The translations under genes were made by a program, and so were the position numbers. From G963704535 sp963704535 (GTDB lineage Bacteria; Chloroflexota; Chloroflexia; Chloroflexales; Roseiflexaceae): a stretch of DNA of 64,000 nucleotides. Each line of letters begins with the position of its first letter. The stretch's first letter is position 1. Positions 8,573 through 17,603 of this stretch are shown one piece after another. Under the pieces are notes generated by a model. That model had not been told where the DNA came from. It made no database searches and worked only from the letters and a program-made list of their open reading frames with translations. The stretch lies in assembly GCA_963704535.1 (NCBI GenBank), contig OY969916.1, positions 744,001 through 808,000 of the forward strand. Reading direction: 5' to 3'.

Positions 8573-9708
8573 GTCAACTGGCGTTCGTAAACCCGGTACG
8601 TCTTATAGCGCCGCCCGCCGAGCCGCTCGATGATCCGGTTCATCATCGTGTTGGTCTCCAGAATCCACGAGCCCTCGATACGCTTGTAGCCCTTCGCCCG
8701 CGCCGCCCGCGCCGTCTCGACGTAGAACAGCGCGTCGATCCCACGCCCGCGATAGCCCTCGACCACGCCAATGCCGATCATGCGGATCTGGTTCACCCTG
8801 CGCTTGTGCCACAGGAACTTGAGCAGACCGAACGGGAACATGCGGCCGCCGCCCGACCACTGGAGCGCCTGGTGCAGATCGGGCAGCGTCAGCGAGATCC
8901 CGATCGGCGTGCCGTCGGCGGCCTCGGCGATAAAGATCAAGTCAGGATCGATCACCGGCTTGAGACTCTTGGCGAGATGATCGGCCTCGTGCTCGGTCAG
9001 CGGCACCCCGCCCCACTGCTGCTCCCATGTGCGGTTGATCACCTCCTTGACAAGCTGAACCTCCTCGTGAAATCGGCGAATGTCGGCTTTGCGTACGCGG
9101 ATGCCGTCACGCTGGGCGGCCTTCTCGGCGGCGCGGAAGACCTTGGGCGGCGCATTGGTCCAGCGCTCGTCCAGATCGCCAACGTAGGCGTACAGATCGA
9201 TCGCCTTAGCGTAGCCGCAGCCCTCGATCAGGCGCTGGTAGTAGTGCCGGTTGTAGGTCATCATCACCATCGGCGGCTCGTTGAAGCCGTCGATCAGCAG
9301 CCCAGCCTCGTGGTTGGTCGAGAAGTTCAGCGGCCCGCGCAGGACCGTCATGCCCTGGCCGCGCGCCCACTCGGCGGCGGCGCCGAGCAACGCCGCCGCG
9401 ACCTCCTGGTCGTCGATCGCCTCGAAGAAGCCGAAGGCGCCCACATGCTCGTCGTGGACGGCATTGTAGTGCTCGTCGATCGCCACGCCGACGGTGCCGA
9501 CCAGCTCGCCGCCGCGCCGGGCCAGAAAGAGCTGGTGGCGAGCGTGCTCGAAGAAGGGGTTCTTGCGCGGGTCGAGGAAATCGCGCCGCTCCTCGATCAG
9601 CGGCGGCACCCAGCACGGGTCGCCGCGGTAGAGCACGAATGGGAAGGTGATAAACTCGTATAGACCTTGTTTGCCGGCCACCGGCTCGATTGTGAGGCTG
9701 CCGCTCAT
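8569..9708 (-). CDS. GNAT-like acyltransferase family protein
   Basis: A protein of 379 residues beginning MSGSLTIEPVAGKQGLYEFI. The C-terminal third looks like a GNAT acetyltransferase core: IRMIGIGVVEGYRGRGIDA has the V/I-x-x-x-x-R-G-x-G-like acetyl-CoA loop, followed by FYVETARAARAKGYKRIEGSWILETN. The N-terminal half (FPFVLYRGDPCWVPPLIEER, LRGPLNFSTNHEAGLLIDGF) is characteristic of a large uncharacterised family found in many bacteria. Its substrate is unknown. ATG 9708 is preferred because the longer open frame runs into a MITE-like repeat. It is the first gene of the minus-strand trio with the epimerase and mutase. Confidence 0.75.
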   Translation of the reverse strand: MSGSLTIEPVAGKQGLYEFITFPFVLYRGDPCWVPPLIEERRDFLDPRKNPFFEHARHQLFLARRGGELVGTVGVAIDEHYNAVHDEHVGAFGFFEAIDDQEVAAALLGAAAEWARGQGMTVLRGPLNFSTNHEAGLLIDGFNEPPMVMMTYNRHYYQRLIEGCGYAKAIDLYAYVGDLDERWTNAPPKVFRAAEKAAQRDGIRVRKADIRRFHEEVQLVKEVINRTWEQQWGGVPLTEHEADHLAKSLKPVIDPDLIFIAEAADGTPIGISLTLPDLHQALQWSGGGRMFPFGLLKFLWHKRRVNQIRMIGIGVVEGYRGRGIDALFYVETARAARAKGYKRIEGSWILETNTMMNRIIERLGGRRYKTYRVYERQLT

Positions 9709-9727
9709 AGTGATTTCTCTGCTCAAA

Positions 9728-9825
9728 GACTGTTTGAAAAGGGCTTTGTCTCGTCTACGATCCGTGGTGGAAAAGGGATTCTTGAGGGGCGCTCCCCTCA
9801 AACTCCCCCTTCCAAACAGCCTCTC
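9728..9825. repeat. MITE-like repeat (family M), near full-length
   Basis: This is one copy of a roughly 100-bp non-coding element found about a dozen times in the window. One end reads CTGTTTGAAAAGGG and the other CCCCTTCCAAACAGCC, forming terminal inverted repeats. The core is a G-rich palindrome (TTGAGGGGCGCTCCCCTCAA). It lies upstream of the acetyltransferase gene. Confidence 0.85.
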
Positions 9826-9903
9826 AGGATGCCTTCGGCCAGGCGATTGTGCAGCCGCAAGTATAGGGCCGGCATATGGCAGTGTCAAGGCAGCTTCGCA
9901 ATA

Positions 9904-10161
9904 TCACGACACATCGAACGCTGCCGAAAACCGCGTCACCACCGCATCCACGATCGCCTCGCCGAGCGCCCAGAAGCCCCGCTCCGAGCCGAGATCCGTC
10001 GCTGCCCAATGCCAATACCACGTTTGACCTTCATCGCGCCACACCTCCAGCCCTTGCGCGCTCAACTCGTCGAGCACCAAGCCGAGATGCCGCAGCAGGG
10101 TATAGCTGATCGCGGCCGCGTCCGGTGGGCACAGTGGATCTTTCCCATTCCCCAGCATCAT
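9904..10161 (-). CDS. Small hypothetical protein
   Basis: An 85-residue protein starting MMLGNGKDPLCPPDAAAISY when ATG 10161 is used; the open frame extends 20 codons further without support. It is acidic and aromatic-rich (GQTWYWHWAATDLGSERGFW), with no recognised domain, signal peptide or membrane segment. It is transcribed divergently from the XRE regulator, with the perfect 38-bp palindrome between them. It may be controlled by that regulator. Function unknown. Confidence 0.5.
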   Translation of the reverse strand: MMLGNGKDPLCPPDAAAISYTLLRHLGLVLDELSAQGLEVWRDEGQTWYWHWAATDLGSERGFWALGEAIVDAVVTRFSAAFDVS

Positions 10162-10252
10162 ACGAACCTCCCGCAGGCACAAACATGCCCGCGCTGAGGC
10201 GGGATGCAGTAGCAGAGCCATTGCATGCTACAATAGCCCTGCGTCGGCGATC

Positions 10253-10299
10253 ATCCCGCCGGTGCCATGCCCCCGGCTGTTTGCCGCAGTGCGGGGGCA
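10253..10299. other. GC-rich hairpin upstream of divergent promoter region
   Basis: GCCCCC and GGGGGC pair across a short insert that contains GGCTGTTTGCCG. It lies between the small hypothetical gene and the 38-bp palindrome. It could be a terminator or leader hairpin, but no T-tract follows. Confidence 0.35.
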
Positions 10300-10300
10300 C

Positions 10301-10338
10301 AATATTCAAAAACTACCTATAGGTAGTTTTTGAATATT
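10301..10338. promoter_or_regulatory. Perfect 38-bp palindrome, candidate operator
   Basis: AATATTCAAAAACTACCTA is followed at once by its exact reverse complement (19 + 19 bases, no loop). It lies between two divergent genes, 44 bases upstream of the XRE regulator start. It is AT-rich in otherwise GC-rich surroundings and contains TACCTATAGGTA at its centre. Autoregulatory XRE-family proteins commonly bind palindromes in this position, so it is a likely operator, possibly overlapping the promoters. Confidence 0.7.
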
Positions 10339-10381
10339 ACTGTATCCGCTGGCACTTGTCAAGCAGGGTATCTATTCCACC

Positions 10382-10642
10382 ATGCAACGGTTTGGGGAAA
10401 AACTGCGAACACTCCGCAAACGGCACGGGCTGACACAGCACGAATTGGCGGCCCGGCTGGGATTTGCTTCTCAAGGCTATATTCACTTTTTAGAGACAGG
10501 CAAGAAAGTCCCGAACGCCATACTGGTGATCAAAATCGCGGATCTGTTCCAGATCACCACCGACCAATTGCTGCGCGATGAGTTAGATGTAGATACGGGA
10601 GCTGGCTCTATACTGGCGGTTGACGATTCATCATCCGAGTAG
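10382..10642 (+). CDS. XRE-family helix-turn-helix regulator
   Basis: An 86-residue DNA-binding protein. The HTH_3 fold covers residues 4-60: FGEKLRTLRKRHGLTQHELA, then ARLGFASQGYIHFLETGKK and VPNAILVIKIADLF. The short acidic tail may mediate dimerisation. ATG 10382 is the only sensible start. It is followed 30 bases later by an excisionase-like HTH gene, and the two probably form one unit. The palindrome upstream is the likely target for autoregulation. The function of the unit is unknown; XRE/HTH_17 pairs occur in mobile elements as well as chromosomes. Confidence 0.85.
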   Translation: MQRFGEKLRTLRKRHGLTQHELAARLGFASQGYIHFLETGKKVPNAILVIKIADLFQITTDQLLRDELDVDTGAGSILAVDDSSSE

Positions 10643-10672
10643 ATTTGCCAACGGCCCGCACTTGGGGTTATT

Positions 10673-10900
10673 TTGTCAACCAATTTCCCAGAGGAAGGGT
10701 TTAACCCTGAAGACTGGATCTCACAAGCAGAAGCCGCACGTATCCGTAACGTTTCGCGCCAAGCGATTGCCAAACTGGTGCGACGTGGTCGGCTGTGCTC
10801 TGTTCGCATTGGCGGACACCTACTCGTGAATAGGTTGGATGTCGAGCAATTTACGTCCCAGCGCGCAGGGCGTCCCCGTAAAGGCGCGTCACATGAGTAA
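10673..10900 (+). CDS. Excisionase-like (HTH_17) DNA-binding protein
   Basis: A 75-residue protein starting with TTG. WISQAEAARIRNVSRQAIAK then LVRRGRLCSVRIGGHLLVNR is the compact winged HTH of the MerR/excisionase (HTH_17) family, followed by the common DVEQFTSQRAGRPRKG tail. Such proteins bind short DNA sites, either as recombination directionality factors or as regulators. No recombinase gene is adjacent. It is co-oriented with the XRE gene. Confidence 0.8.
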   Translation: MSTNFPEEGFNPEDWISQAEAARIRNVSRQAIAKLVRRGRLCSVRIGGHLLVNRLDVEQFTSQRAGRPRKGASHE

Positions 10901-10908
10901 AGCTGCTA

Positions 10909-10950
10909 AAAGGGGGAGTTTGAGGGGCTGGCCCCTCAAACTCCCCCTTT
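10909..10950. terminator. Perfect G/C-rich palindrome between convergent genes (family M core)
   Basis: Two 20-base arms (AAAGGGGGAGTTTGAGGGGC and its complement) with a 2-base centre lie between the HTH_17 gene and the convergent potD gene. The run ends in CCCTTTC, so there is no classical T-tract. Its position in a 78-base convergent gap suggests a bidirectional terminator role. By sequence it is the core of repeat family M. Confidence 0.6.
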
Positions 10951-10978
10951 CAGACATTCGCCAATCAGGCCCGCGCCG

Positions 10979-12184
10979 TCACTCGCCCTTCACTGCCGTC
11001 CACAGGTCGGTGAAGGCCACGGTCTTGTCGTTGCGCTCGATCCACTCCAGCCGTTTGTAGGTATCCTCGCTGGGGCCGAAGCCCTCCTTGTACAGCTCCT
11101 GGAGTTCGGCGGGCAGCAGCTTCTCAGCCTCGGCGTTGGGGGTCAGGCCCAGGATGAACTCATTGTTCTTGGCGGCGACATCGGGCCGCAGTAGGTAGTT
11201 GACAAACACGTGGGACGTGTAGCTGTTGGGCGAATCGACCAGGATGCACATATTATCCTGCCAGATCGTCCCGCCCTCCTTGGGGATCACGAAGCCAATA
11301 TCCGGGTTGCCGGAGTAATCGCCCTCGATCCCAGTGCGCGCCTGGAGTGCGCCGTTGTTGTAGGCATGGGCCAGCACGACCTCGCCGCTGGCGAGCCGGC
11401 GGCTGTAGTTGCTGCTATCGTAGGCCGAGAGCAGCGGCTTCTGGGCCTTAAGGATATCTTCGACCTGCTTGAGCGCCGCCGGGTCAGTCTCGTTCAGCGA
11501 TTTGCCGATGAACCTGAGCGCCGCGCCGGGGACCTCGCGCTCGTCGTCGAGCATGCTGGCCTCGCCTTGGAACTGCTGAAGCTGCGCCGGGTCGAAGAAC
11601 ACCGCCCAGCTATCCGGCGGAGTCGGGAACTTGCTCTTGTTATAGGCGATGCCGGTCAGGCCGTAGTTATAGGGCACCGAGTAAACGTTGCCCTTGTCGT
11701 AGTACAAGTCCAGGTTCTCCGGCCTGAGGTTCTGGAAGTTGGACAGGAGCGACCTGTCGATCGGCGCCAGCAGCTTCTCCTGGATCATAATATCGACGGC
11801 GTAGTCGGAGGGAAATACCAGGTCGTAGCCGGAGTTGCCGGGGCGAACCTTGGCGATCATGTCCTCGTTATTGTCGTAGACCTCGACCGTCACTTTGACG
11901 CCGTACTCCGCCTCGAAGTCCTCCAGAATCGCCGGGTCGATATAGTCGGCCCAGTTGTAAACATGCAGCTCCTTGGTGAGCTTCGAGCTATCGATGGGCT
12001 GGTCGGCCCCCGTTGCCGGCTGGGCCACCGTCGCCGCTGCCGGCTGGGCTGCCGTCGCCACCGGGGCGCTCGTCGCCGCATCGGCCGGCGCTGCCGTCGG
12101 CTGGGCTGCCCCGCCGCCGCTGCCGCACGCCGTCACCACTAGCAGAACGGCCAGCAGCAGCATCAGGAATCTGAATCGTGCCAT
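10979..12184 (-). CDS. potD: Spermidine/putrescine ABC transporter substrate-binding lipoprotein
   Basis: A 401-residue PotD/PotF-type periplasmic-binding protein. The start MARFRFLMLLLAVLLVVTAC is a lipoprotein signal with a VTAC lipobox. It is followed by a low-complexity Ala/Pro/Thr linker to about residue 60. The binding domain opens KELHVYNWADYIDPAILEDF, the hallmark of polyamine-binding proteins, and includes DLVFPSDYAVDIMIQ and NYGLTGIAYNKSKF. The protein captures polyamines outside the membrane and delivers them to PotBC. GAGGAG precedes ATG 12184. It is the last gene of the minus-strand potA-potB-potC-potD operon. Binding of another compound of the same class, such as putrescine only, cannot be excluded. 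Confidence 0.92.
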   Translation of the reverse strand: MARFRFLMLLLAVLLVVTACGSGGGAAQPTAAPADAATSAPVATAAQPAAATVAQPATGADQPIDSSKLTKELHVYNWADYIDPAILEDFEAEYGVKVTVEVYDNNEDMIAKVRPGNSGYDLVFPSDYAVDIMIQEKLLAPIDRSLLSNFQNLRPENLDLYYDKGNVYSVPYNYGLTGIAYNKSKFPTPPDSWAVFFDPAQLQQFQGEASMLDDEREVPGAALRFIGKSLNETDPAALKQVEDILKAQKPLLSAYDSSNYSRRLASGEVVLAHAYNNGALQARTGIEGDYSGNPDIGFVIPKEGGTIWQDNMCILVDSPNSYTSHVFVNYLLRPDVAAKNNEFILGLTPNAEAEKLLPAELQELYKEGFGPSEDTYKRLEWIERNDKTVAFTDLWTAVKGE

Positions 12185-12244
12185 GAGTATCTCCTCGATT
12201 TACGATTTATGATTTACGATTGCGTGAAACGTGATGCGTGATGC

Positions 12245-12398
12245 ATGTTCGGGGCGGCCACGGAGGGCCTGCCCTACATGGTGCTCGGTTCTTCTGGGTT
12301 CGGTGGGGGGCGTATGCAATACGCCCTTACGTGCCCTGGCTCGATGCTTGGCCCTCTCCCCGTCGTCTTGTCATCTTGTCATCTTGTCATCTTGTCAG
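12245..12398. repeat. Composite repeat between potC and potD
   Basis: The gap contains two repeat families. One holds the palindrome GGGCGTATGCAATACGCCC with its surrounding GGCGGCCACGGAGGGC-type flank, and recurs near 59800 and inside the NRPS genes. The other is a TCATCTTG octamer array (12367-12398) that reaches the potC stop codon. No gene is visible here. Confidence 0.8.
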
Positions 12399-13264
12399 TT
12401 CTGCTTGCGTTGGATGAACTGCGAGATGCCCACCAGCGTCATCGAGATCAGCAGCATCACCGTCGAGATCGCATTGATCTTGGGCGTGACCGCGCGCTTG
12501 ACCGAGGAATACACCTCGACCGGCAGCAGCGACGTGCCGGGGCCGGTGGTAAAGAAGCTAATGATAAAGTCGTCCAGCGACAGTGTAAACGCTAGCAGCG
12601 CCCCGCCGATGACGCCCGGCAGGATCAGCGGCAACGTGATCCGCCGGAACGTCTGCCACTCGTTCGCGCCCAGGTCCTGGGCGGCCTCCTCTAAGCGCCG
12701 GTCGAATCCCTTCAGGCTCGCGCGCACGACCACGACGACAAACGAGATGCTGAAGGCGATATGCGAGATCGTCACCGTCACCAGGCTCATCCGCAGTTGG
12801 CGACCGGTGATGGCTTGGATGATGTCGAAGGAGAACGCGAAGAAGGCCAGCAGCGCCAGCGCCATCACGATCTCAGGGATCACGATCGGCATATACAGCA
12901 ACCCGTCGAACGCGGTGCGGCCGCGGAAGCGGTAGCGCTCCATCGCCAGCGCGGTCAGCGTCCCGATCACCGTCGAGACCACCGTCGAGATCAGGGCGAC
13001 CTTCATGGTGTTCAGTGTCGCACCGATCAGCCGCTCATCCTCGAACAGCCGGATGTACCAATCCAGCGTGAACCCGGTCCAGCGAACGCCGAAGGTATCC
13101 CTGGTGAACGAGAACAGCACCAGGATGATGATCGGCGCATACAGGAACACATACACCAGCGTCGAGTGGGTGCCGAGCAGCAGATCGCGCCAACTGCGGC
13201 GCCGATCCTCCACCCGTGGGGCCGGCTTGGCGCCGGCCTGCGTCTGTGAGGTCGCCTCGATCAT
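12395..13264 (-). CDS. potC: Spermidine/putrescine ABC transporter permease
   Basis: A membrane protein of 289 residues with six predicted hydrophobic segments after a charged N-terminal tail. The cytoplasmic EAA loop reads AAQDLGANEWQTFRRITLPL (about residues 204-223), which contacts the PotA ATPase. LYAPIIILVLFSF and the SLDDFIISFFTTG stretch are typical of PotC/YdcV permeases. It works with PotB to form the translocation channel. An IS lies directly upstream, between it and potB, so its transcription from the potA promoter may be interrupted. Confidence 0.9.
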   Translation of the reverse strand: MIEATSQTQAGAKPAPRVEDRRRSWRDLLLGTHSTLVYVFLYAPIIILVLFSFTRDTFGVRWTGFTLDWYIRLFEDERLIGATLNTMKVALISTVVSTVIGTLTALAMERYRFRGRTAFDGLLYMPIVIPEIVMALALLAFFAFSFDIIQAITGRQLRMSLVTVTISHIAFSISFVVVVVRASLKGFDRRLEEAAQDLGANEWQTFRRITLPLILPGVIGGALLAFTLSLDDFIISFFTTGPGTSLLPVEVYSSVKRAVTPKINAISTVMLLISMTLVGISQFIQRKQN

Positions 13265-13273
13265 CAGTCCTCC

Positions 13274-13314
13274 TTTAGAGGCTGTCTGAAAAGTTGATTT
13301 GTTGCCGGTAGTCC
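13274..13314. repeat. Left half of a family M element split by an insertion sequence
   Basis: GAGGCTGTCTGAAAAG and the GGTAGTCC region match the left portion of the full element at 45064. The right portion resumes at 14972, after the IS. This dates the IS insertion as younger than the repeat. Confidence 0.75.
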
Positions 13315-14971
13315 TTAGACAAGGTTCATAGGTACTTTACAGTTCGGCATCATGCCGCCAGGGTCTTGGCAGGCGCCACCGTAGGCCTGACCTCCTCAGG
13401 GGACGGGTAGCCAAGTGCCACCAGCCAGTCTGTCGGCGCAGAGAGCATCCCGCTCAAATGCAGTGGACTCTTACCTTTATGCACACCGCGAGTGAACACT
13501 CGATGATTATGCCAGACCGCTATCAACGCCAACAGCCCATTCGACAAGCTGCGATGCACCGCCAGATGTGGTCGCAGGATCGAGTGGTAGCGCTCGACCG
13601 CGCTCGATACCCGCACTGCCTGCTCCCAACTCTTCCACAGCACCCGCGCCGCTACTCGCCAGCTCTCCGGCACTGCCGCCAGCACCTGCTCCGTGTTCCA
13701 GCCCAATTCTCGCCGATGCAGCCAAGCCCAGCCCAACAGTGCTTGGTGTGTGTGTGGCAACACGGTTTGCAGATCGTGCTGAACCTGCGCCACTTGTGGC
13801 ACGAAGGTCAGCATCTCTGGCAGCCTGTCAACGAGCAGTGCCTGCAAGCGCTGCACCTGTGCAAGCTGTGGTGCAGGCGCCTGCTCTGCCAGTTCGCCAA
13901 TCAGGCTCAACACAACATCGACTTCGGCTTGGCGCATCAAAGCCGAGAGCAAGCCACGCCCGTCCAGCACCACCACCTCCAGCAACCGATGCAGTTCGCC
14001 CATCAGATAGTTCAGCGCACCAAGCAGTTGCTCGGCTGCTGCCAGCTCCTGAGTATGAGCGCTCAGATCAGTCTTGGGGCACCTTCCCAGCGGACGCTTG
14101 CCAGCCGCGATGCGCGCGGCTTGGCGCTCGACCACCGCAGTCTGAGCTTTGAGGGTGCGCAGTTGCTTTTTCAGCCGCCCCAGCAGTTGCGAACAAGAGT
14201 GCAGCACATGCCATTGGTCAGCTTGGAGTGGCAGATCGGGAGTGACAGTGCGACAGGCGGCCAGGCAGGCCGCGCCACCATCCAACACAACTCGATCCCA
14301 GCGCAAGCCACGCTCTTCAAGCTCCCACAAGACCAAGATCCAACTCTCAGTGTCAACGGGGAGCGGTCCCACGCTGGTCCAGACCACGCCAGAGTGAACA
14401 TCAACCACATTGAGAATGGCGCCACGACGGTCGTTGGCGTAGATTTCGTCCAAGGCCAGCGCACGAGTGGAGCAGGGCAGATTGGTTTGCATCCAAGAGA
14501 GCGCACGCTGAGAGGCTTGCTGGAGTATCGAGCAGATCGTGGCCAAGCTGATGCCCTGCTCGGTCAGGGTGCGCAGACACGTTTGAATGCCACGCTCAGA
14601 AGCGTGACCATGAACGAGCACGGTCAAGACTTGGCGTTCGAGCGAGATAGGAGTGGCATCAGGTGGAGAGGCTGGCTCAAAGGCGGTAAGCAGGGCCTGC
14701 TGGGCGCGCTGACGCCAGGCGTACAAGGTCGGGCGCGAGATGTTGTGCTCACGGCTGAGGCGAGTAATCAGGCCATACTGAGTAGGATGAGCCAGCATTT
14801 CGGCACTCCATTGCGCCCGCTGTTCGGGCGTGCTAGGATGTGTGTGAACCATTGGTTCCTCCCTGGTGACTGGTTGGTTGTGACATTTCAACCATACCAC
14901 CAGGGAGTTGTTTTGTCAGTAGGTTCGAGCAGAGTGTAAAGTCAGATTGGCCCTTCTGAAACCTTGTCTTA
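13315..14971 (-). mobile_element. Insertion sequence of unassigned family (1.66 kb)
   Basis: The element carries a single transposase gene and imperfect terminal inverted repeats. The left end reads TTAGACAAGGTTCATAGG and then ACTTTACAG. The right end, read inward, is TAAGACAAGGTTTCAGA and later ACTTTACA. The interrupted host sequence is a family M repeat. A GTAG is seen close to both outer edges, but a target duplication directly next to the repeats is not clear. It separates potB from potC. Confidence 0.8.
13350..14852 (-). CDS. DDE-type transposase of the insertion sequence
   Basis: A protein of 500 residues starting MVHTHPSTPEQRAQW at ATG 14852, with GGGAGGAACC upstream. An N-terminal HTH (LITRLSREHNISRPTLYAWR) is followed by likely catalytic positions: the aspartate in ALALDEIYANDRRGA (about residue 140), the aspartate in DRVVLDGG (about 195), and the glutamate in SSAVERYHSILRPHL (about 435). 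A coiled, glutamine-rich segment lies between them. It resembles a family annotated with DUF6399 in some genomes; that link is from memory and uncertain. The gene appears intact, so the IS could be active. Confidence 0.75.
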   Translation of the reverse strand: MVHTHPSTPEQRAQWSAEMLAHPTQYGLITRLSREHNISRPTLYAWRQRAQQALLTAFEPASPPDATPISLERQVLTVLVHGHASERGIQTCLRTLTEQGISLATICSILQQASQRALSWMQTNLPCSTRALALDEIYANDRRGAILNVVDVHSGVVWTSVGPLPVDTESWILVLWELEERGLRWDRVVLDGGAACLAACRTVTPDLPLQADQWHVLHSCSQLLGRLKKQLRTLKAQTAVVERQAARIAAGKRPLGRCPKTDLSAHTQELAAAEQLLGALNYLMGELHRLLEVVVLDGRGLLSALMRQAEVDVVLSLIGELAEQAPAPQLAQVQRLQALLVDRLPEMLTFVPQVAQVQHDLQTVLPHTHQALLGWAWLHRRELGWNTEQVLAAVPESWRVAARVLWKSWEQAVRVSSAVERYHSILRPHLAVHRSLSNGLLALIAVWHNHRVFTRGVHKGKSPLHLSGMLSAPTDWLVALGYPSPEEVRPTVAPAKTLAA

Positions 14972-15027
14972 GTAGAAGAGAGGTTCTTGAGGGGCTTCCC
15001 CTCAAACTCCCCCTTTCAGACAGCTTC
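14972..15027. repeat. Right half of the split family M element
   Basis: GGTTCTTGAGGGGC-TT-CCCCTCAA followed by CTCCCCCTTTCAGACAGC is the core palindrome plus the right terminal repeat of family M. It continues the half at 13274-13314 across the IS and ends directly at the potB stop codon. Confidence 0.75.
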
Positions 15028-15934
15028 TTACCGATCCGCCTCCGTCGTGGACCGGAAGTAGAACAAGACGCCGAGCGTCAGCACGATCAGGAAGATCAGC
15101 GCCATTGCTGACCCCAGTGGCCAGTTTGGCGGGTTGGAGCGGGTGAACAGGCGCTGGAGCAGGTTGCCGAGCAGGTCGACCTTGGCGCCGCCGAGCAGGT
15201 CGGAGACCACGAACTGCCCGACCGTCGGGATGAATACCAACACCGAGCCGGCCGCCACGCCCGGCATCGTCAACGGGAGCATGACTCGCAGGAACGCGCG
15301 GGTGCGGTTGGCGCCCAGGTCCGAGGCCGCCTCCAGCAGCGTGAAGTCGAAGCGGTCGAGCGAGGCGTAGATCGGCAGCACCATAAAGGGCAGCTCGCCG
15401 TAGATCAGCCCGACCAGCACCGCGCCGGAGGTATTGAGCAGCGTCTGGCGCGGGAGGCCCAGGCCCTGAATCAGCGTATTGAGCAGGCCGTTGTTGGACA
15501 GGATGATCATCCAGGCGTAGGTGCGAACGAGGAAGTTGGTCCAGAACGGGATTAGGATCAGGAACAGCAGCACCCCGCGCCAGCGCGGCGTTCGCTGGAC
15601 GACGAAGAGCGCCAGCGGGTAGGCAATCAGCAGGCAGATCAGCGTCGTGAGCAGACCGATCCCGACCGAGCGCACGTAGGCGTTGACATACAGTATCTCT
15701 GGTGAACAGCGTAATGTAGTTATCGAGTGTAAACTGCCAGATCACATTGCCGGTCGGGCCGGGGGTGAGGAAGCTGTAGAACACGATCACCAGCAGCGGC
15801 ACCGTGAAAAACAGCAGCAGCCAGAACAGTCCCGGAAACAGCAGGGTGCCGATCCGCAGGCGCTCGCCGCGCTGCCGCGCCCGCAGCAGGTCGTCCTCGC
15901 GCTGCTTCGCGGTTGGGAGGGTTTCGACGGCCAT
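15028..15934 (-). CDS. potB: Spermidine/putrescine ABC transporter permease (frameshifted)
   Basis: Joined across one frameshift this is a 300-residue PotB-type permease. The N-terminal part (MAVETLPTAKQREDD..., first membrane span GTLLFPGLFWLLLFFTVPLL) is in one frame up to about 15695. The remaining five spans are in another, beginning ILYVNAYVRSVGIGLLTTLI. The EAA loop reads AASDLGANRTRAFLRVMLPL. ATG 15934 has AGGAGGTGTG upstream. The break falls where the first periplasmic loop is expected. The second frame also has its own ATG at 15675. PotB pairs with PotC in the inner membrane. Either the gene is inactive or a one-base error exists. Confidence 0.85.
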
Positions 15935-15944
15935 CACACCTCCT

Positions 15945-16088
15945 AAAACTGTCAGTTGTCCGTTCACGAGAAAAGGGGAGTTTGAGGGGGTCGCCCCTCA
16001 AGAATAACCCCACCCACATGTTCATCCGCTGTTGTGCCCGCCGTGGGCTTGGGAGTCTGACAACGGACAATTGACAATGGACAACTGA
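15945..16088. repeat. GGACAAC-word repeats and family M fragment
   Basis: Between potB and potA lie the CAGTTGTCCGTT word array (15951-15963), a family M core (15968-16008) and a second word array (CTGACAACGGACAATTGAC type, about 16058-16090) in the opposite orientation. The arrays could pair over the intervening element. Confidence 0.75.
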
Positions 16089-17192
<1,104 letters not shown>

Positions 17193-17235
17193 GATATCCT
17201 CCCATCATAGCGGTGAGATCGTCGGAGGAGCCAAT

Positions 17236-17326
17236 TGAAAGGGGAGTTTGAGGGCGGCAGCCCCTCAAGAACCCCTTTGGACCACCAAACTCCAGCGGCT
17301 GGTGGACGTTTCAAACAGTCTCTTAA
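17236..17326. repeat. Family M element upstream of potA
   Basis: The core GAAAGGGGAGTTTGAGGG...CCCTCAAGAACCCC is followed by the outer GTTTCAAACAGTCTCTTA end. This copy lacks an obvious matching left end. It lies between the candidate promoter and the potA start, so it would be in the leader transcript. Confidence 0.75.
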
Positions 17327-17343
17327 CCTGGGAATTGACGGGG

Positions 17344-17349
17344 ATTATA
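17344..17349 (-). promoter_or_regulatory. Candidate -10 element of the pot operon promoter
   Basis: On the minus strand this is an exact TATAAT (context TATGGTATAATCCCCG). No good -35 hexamer is present at 16-18 bases upstream, so the promoter would need an activator or an extended -10. It is the best promoter candidate in the potA leader. Confidence 0.4.
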
Positions 17350-17400
17350 CCATATTCTCGTCGGGGTTCATGGCTCCTGCACCCATATACGTGCGTGGCG

Positions 17401-17485
17401 CCGTTCAAAGAGGGGTGACGAGAGGTTGCTGCTCCTCGCCGGTGACAGATTCTGGGAGGAGCGGCGGGTCTACTGAGGGAAACGG
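17401..17485. other. Structured, non-coding element of unknown role
   Basis: CCGTT at 17401 pairs with AACGG at 17481, enclosing a 7-bp hairpin GCTCCTC (17431-17437) / GAGGAGC (17456-17462). The interval has no open frame of note and no similarity to a riboswitch I can name. It lies in the gap between the sensor kinase stop and the pot promoter region. Confidence 0.35.
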
Positions 17486-17504
17486 AACCTGTAAAGCGTC
17501 CGGG

Positions 17505-17567
17505 CGTAAAACGTGAAACGTGACGCGTGAGGGCCTTTCACGTTTCACGTTTTACGTTTCACGCGCG
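17505..17567. repeat. GTGAAAC-word inverted array
   Basis: A short array GCGTAAAACGTGAAACGTG is followed after a 15-base centre by the inverted array CACGTTTCACGTTTTACG. The arms can form a hairpin of about 20 bp. It lies just downstream of the sensor kinase gene. Confidence 0.8.
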
Positions 17568-17603
17568 CTTTGGGATGAAGAAGAAGTTCAAGATTCCTGG
17601 GGC

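Noticed and set aside
13458..14939. Plus-strand open frame over the IS transposase
   Set aside because: It has no motifs and is glutamine/leucine-rich by antisense bias; the minus-strand frame has an HTH and DDE-like residues and a good ribosome site.
17401..17485. Known riboswitch
   Set aside because: I compared it mentally with cobalamin, glycine, c-di-GMP, fluoride and SRP-type motifs and found no conserved core, so I left it unnamed.
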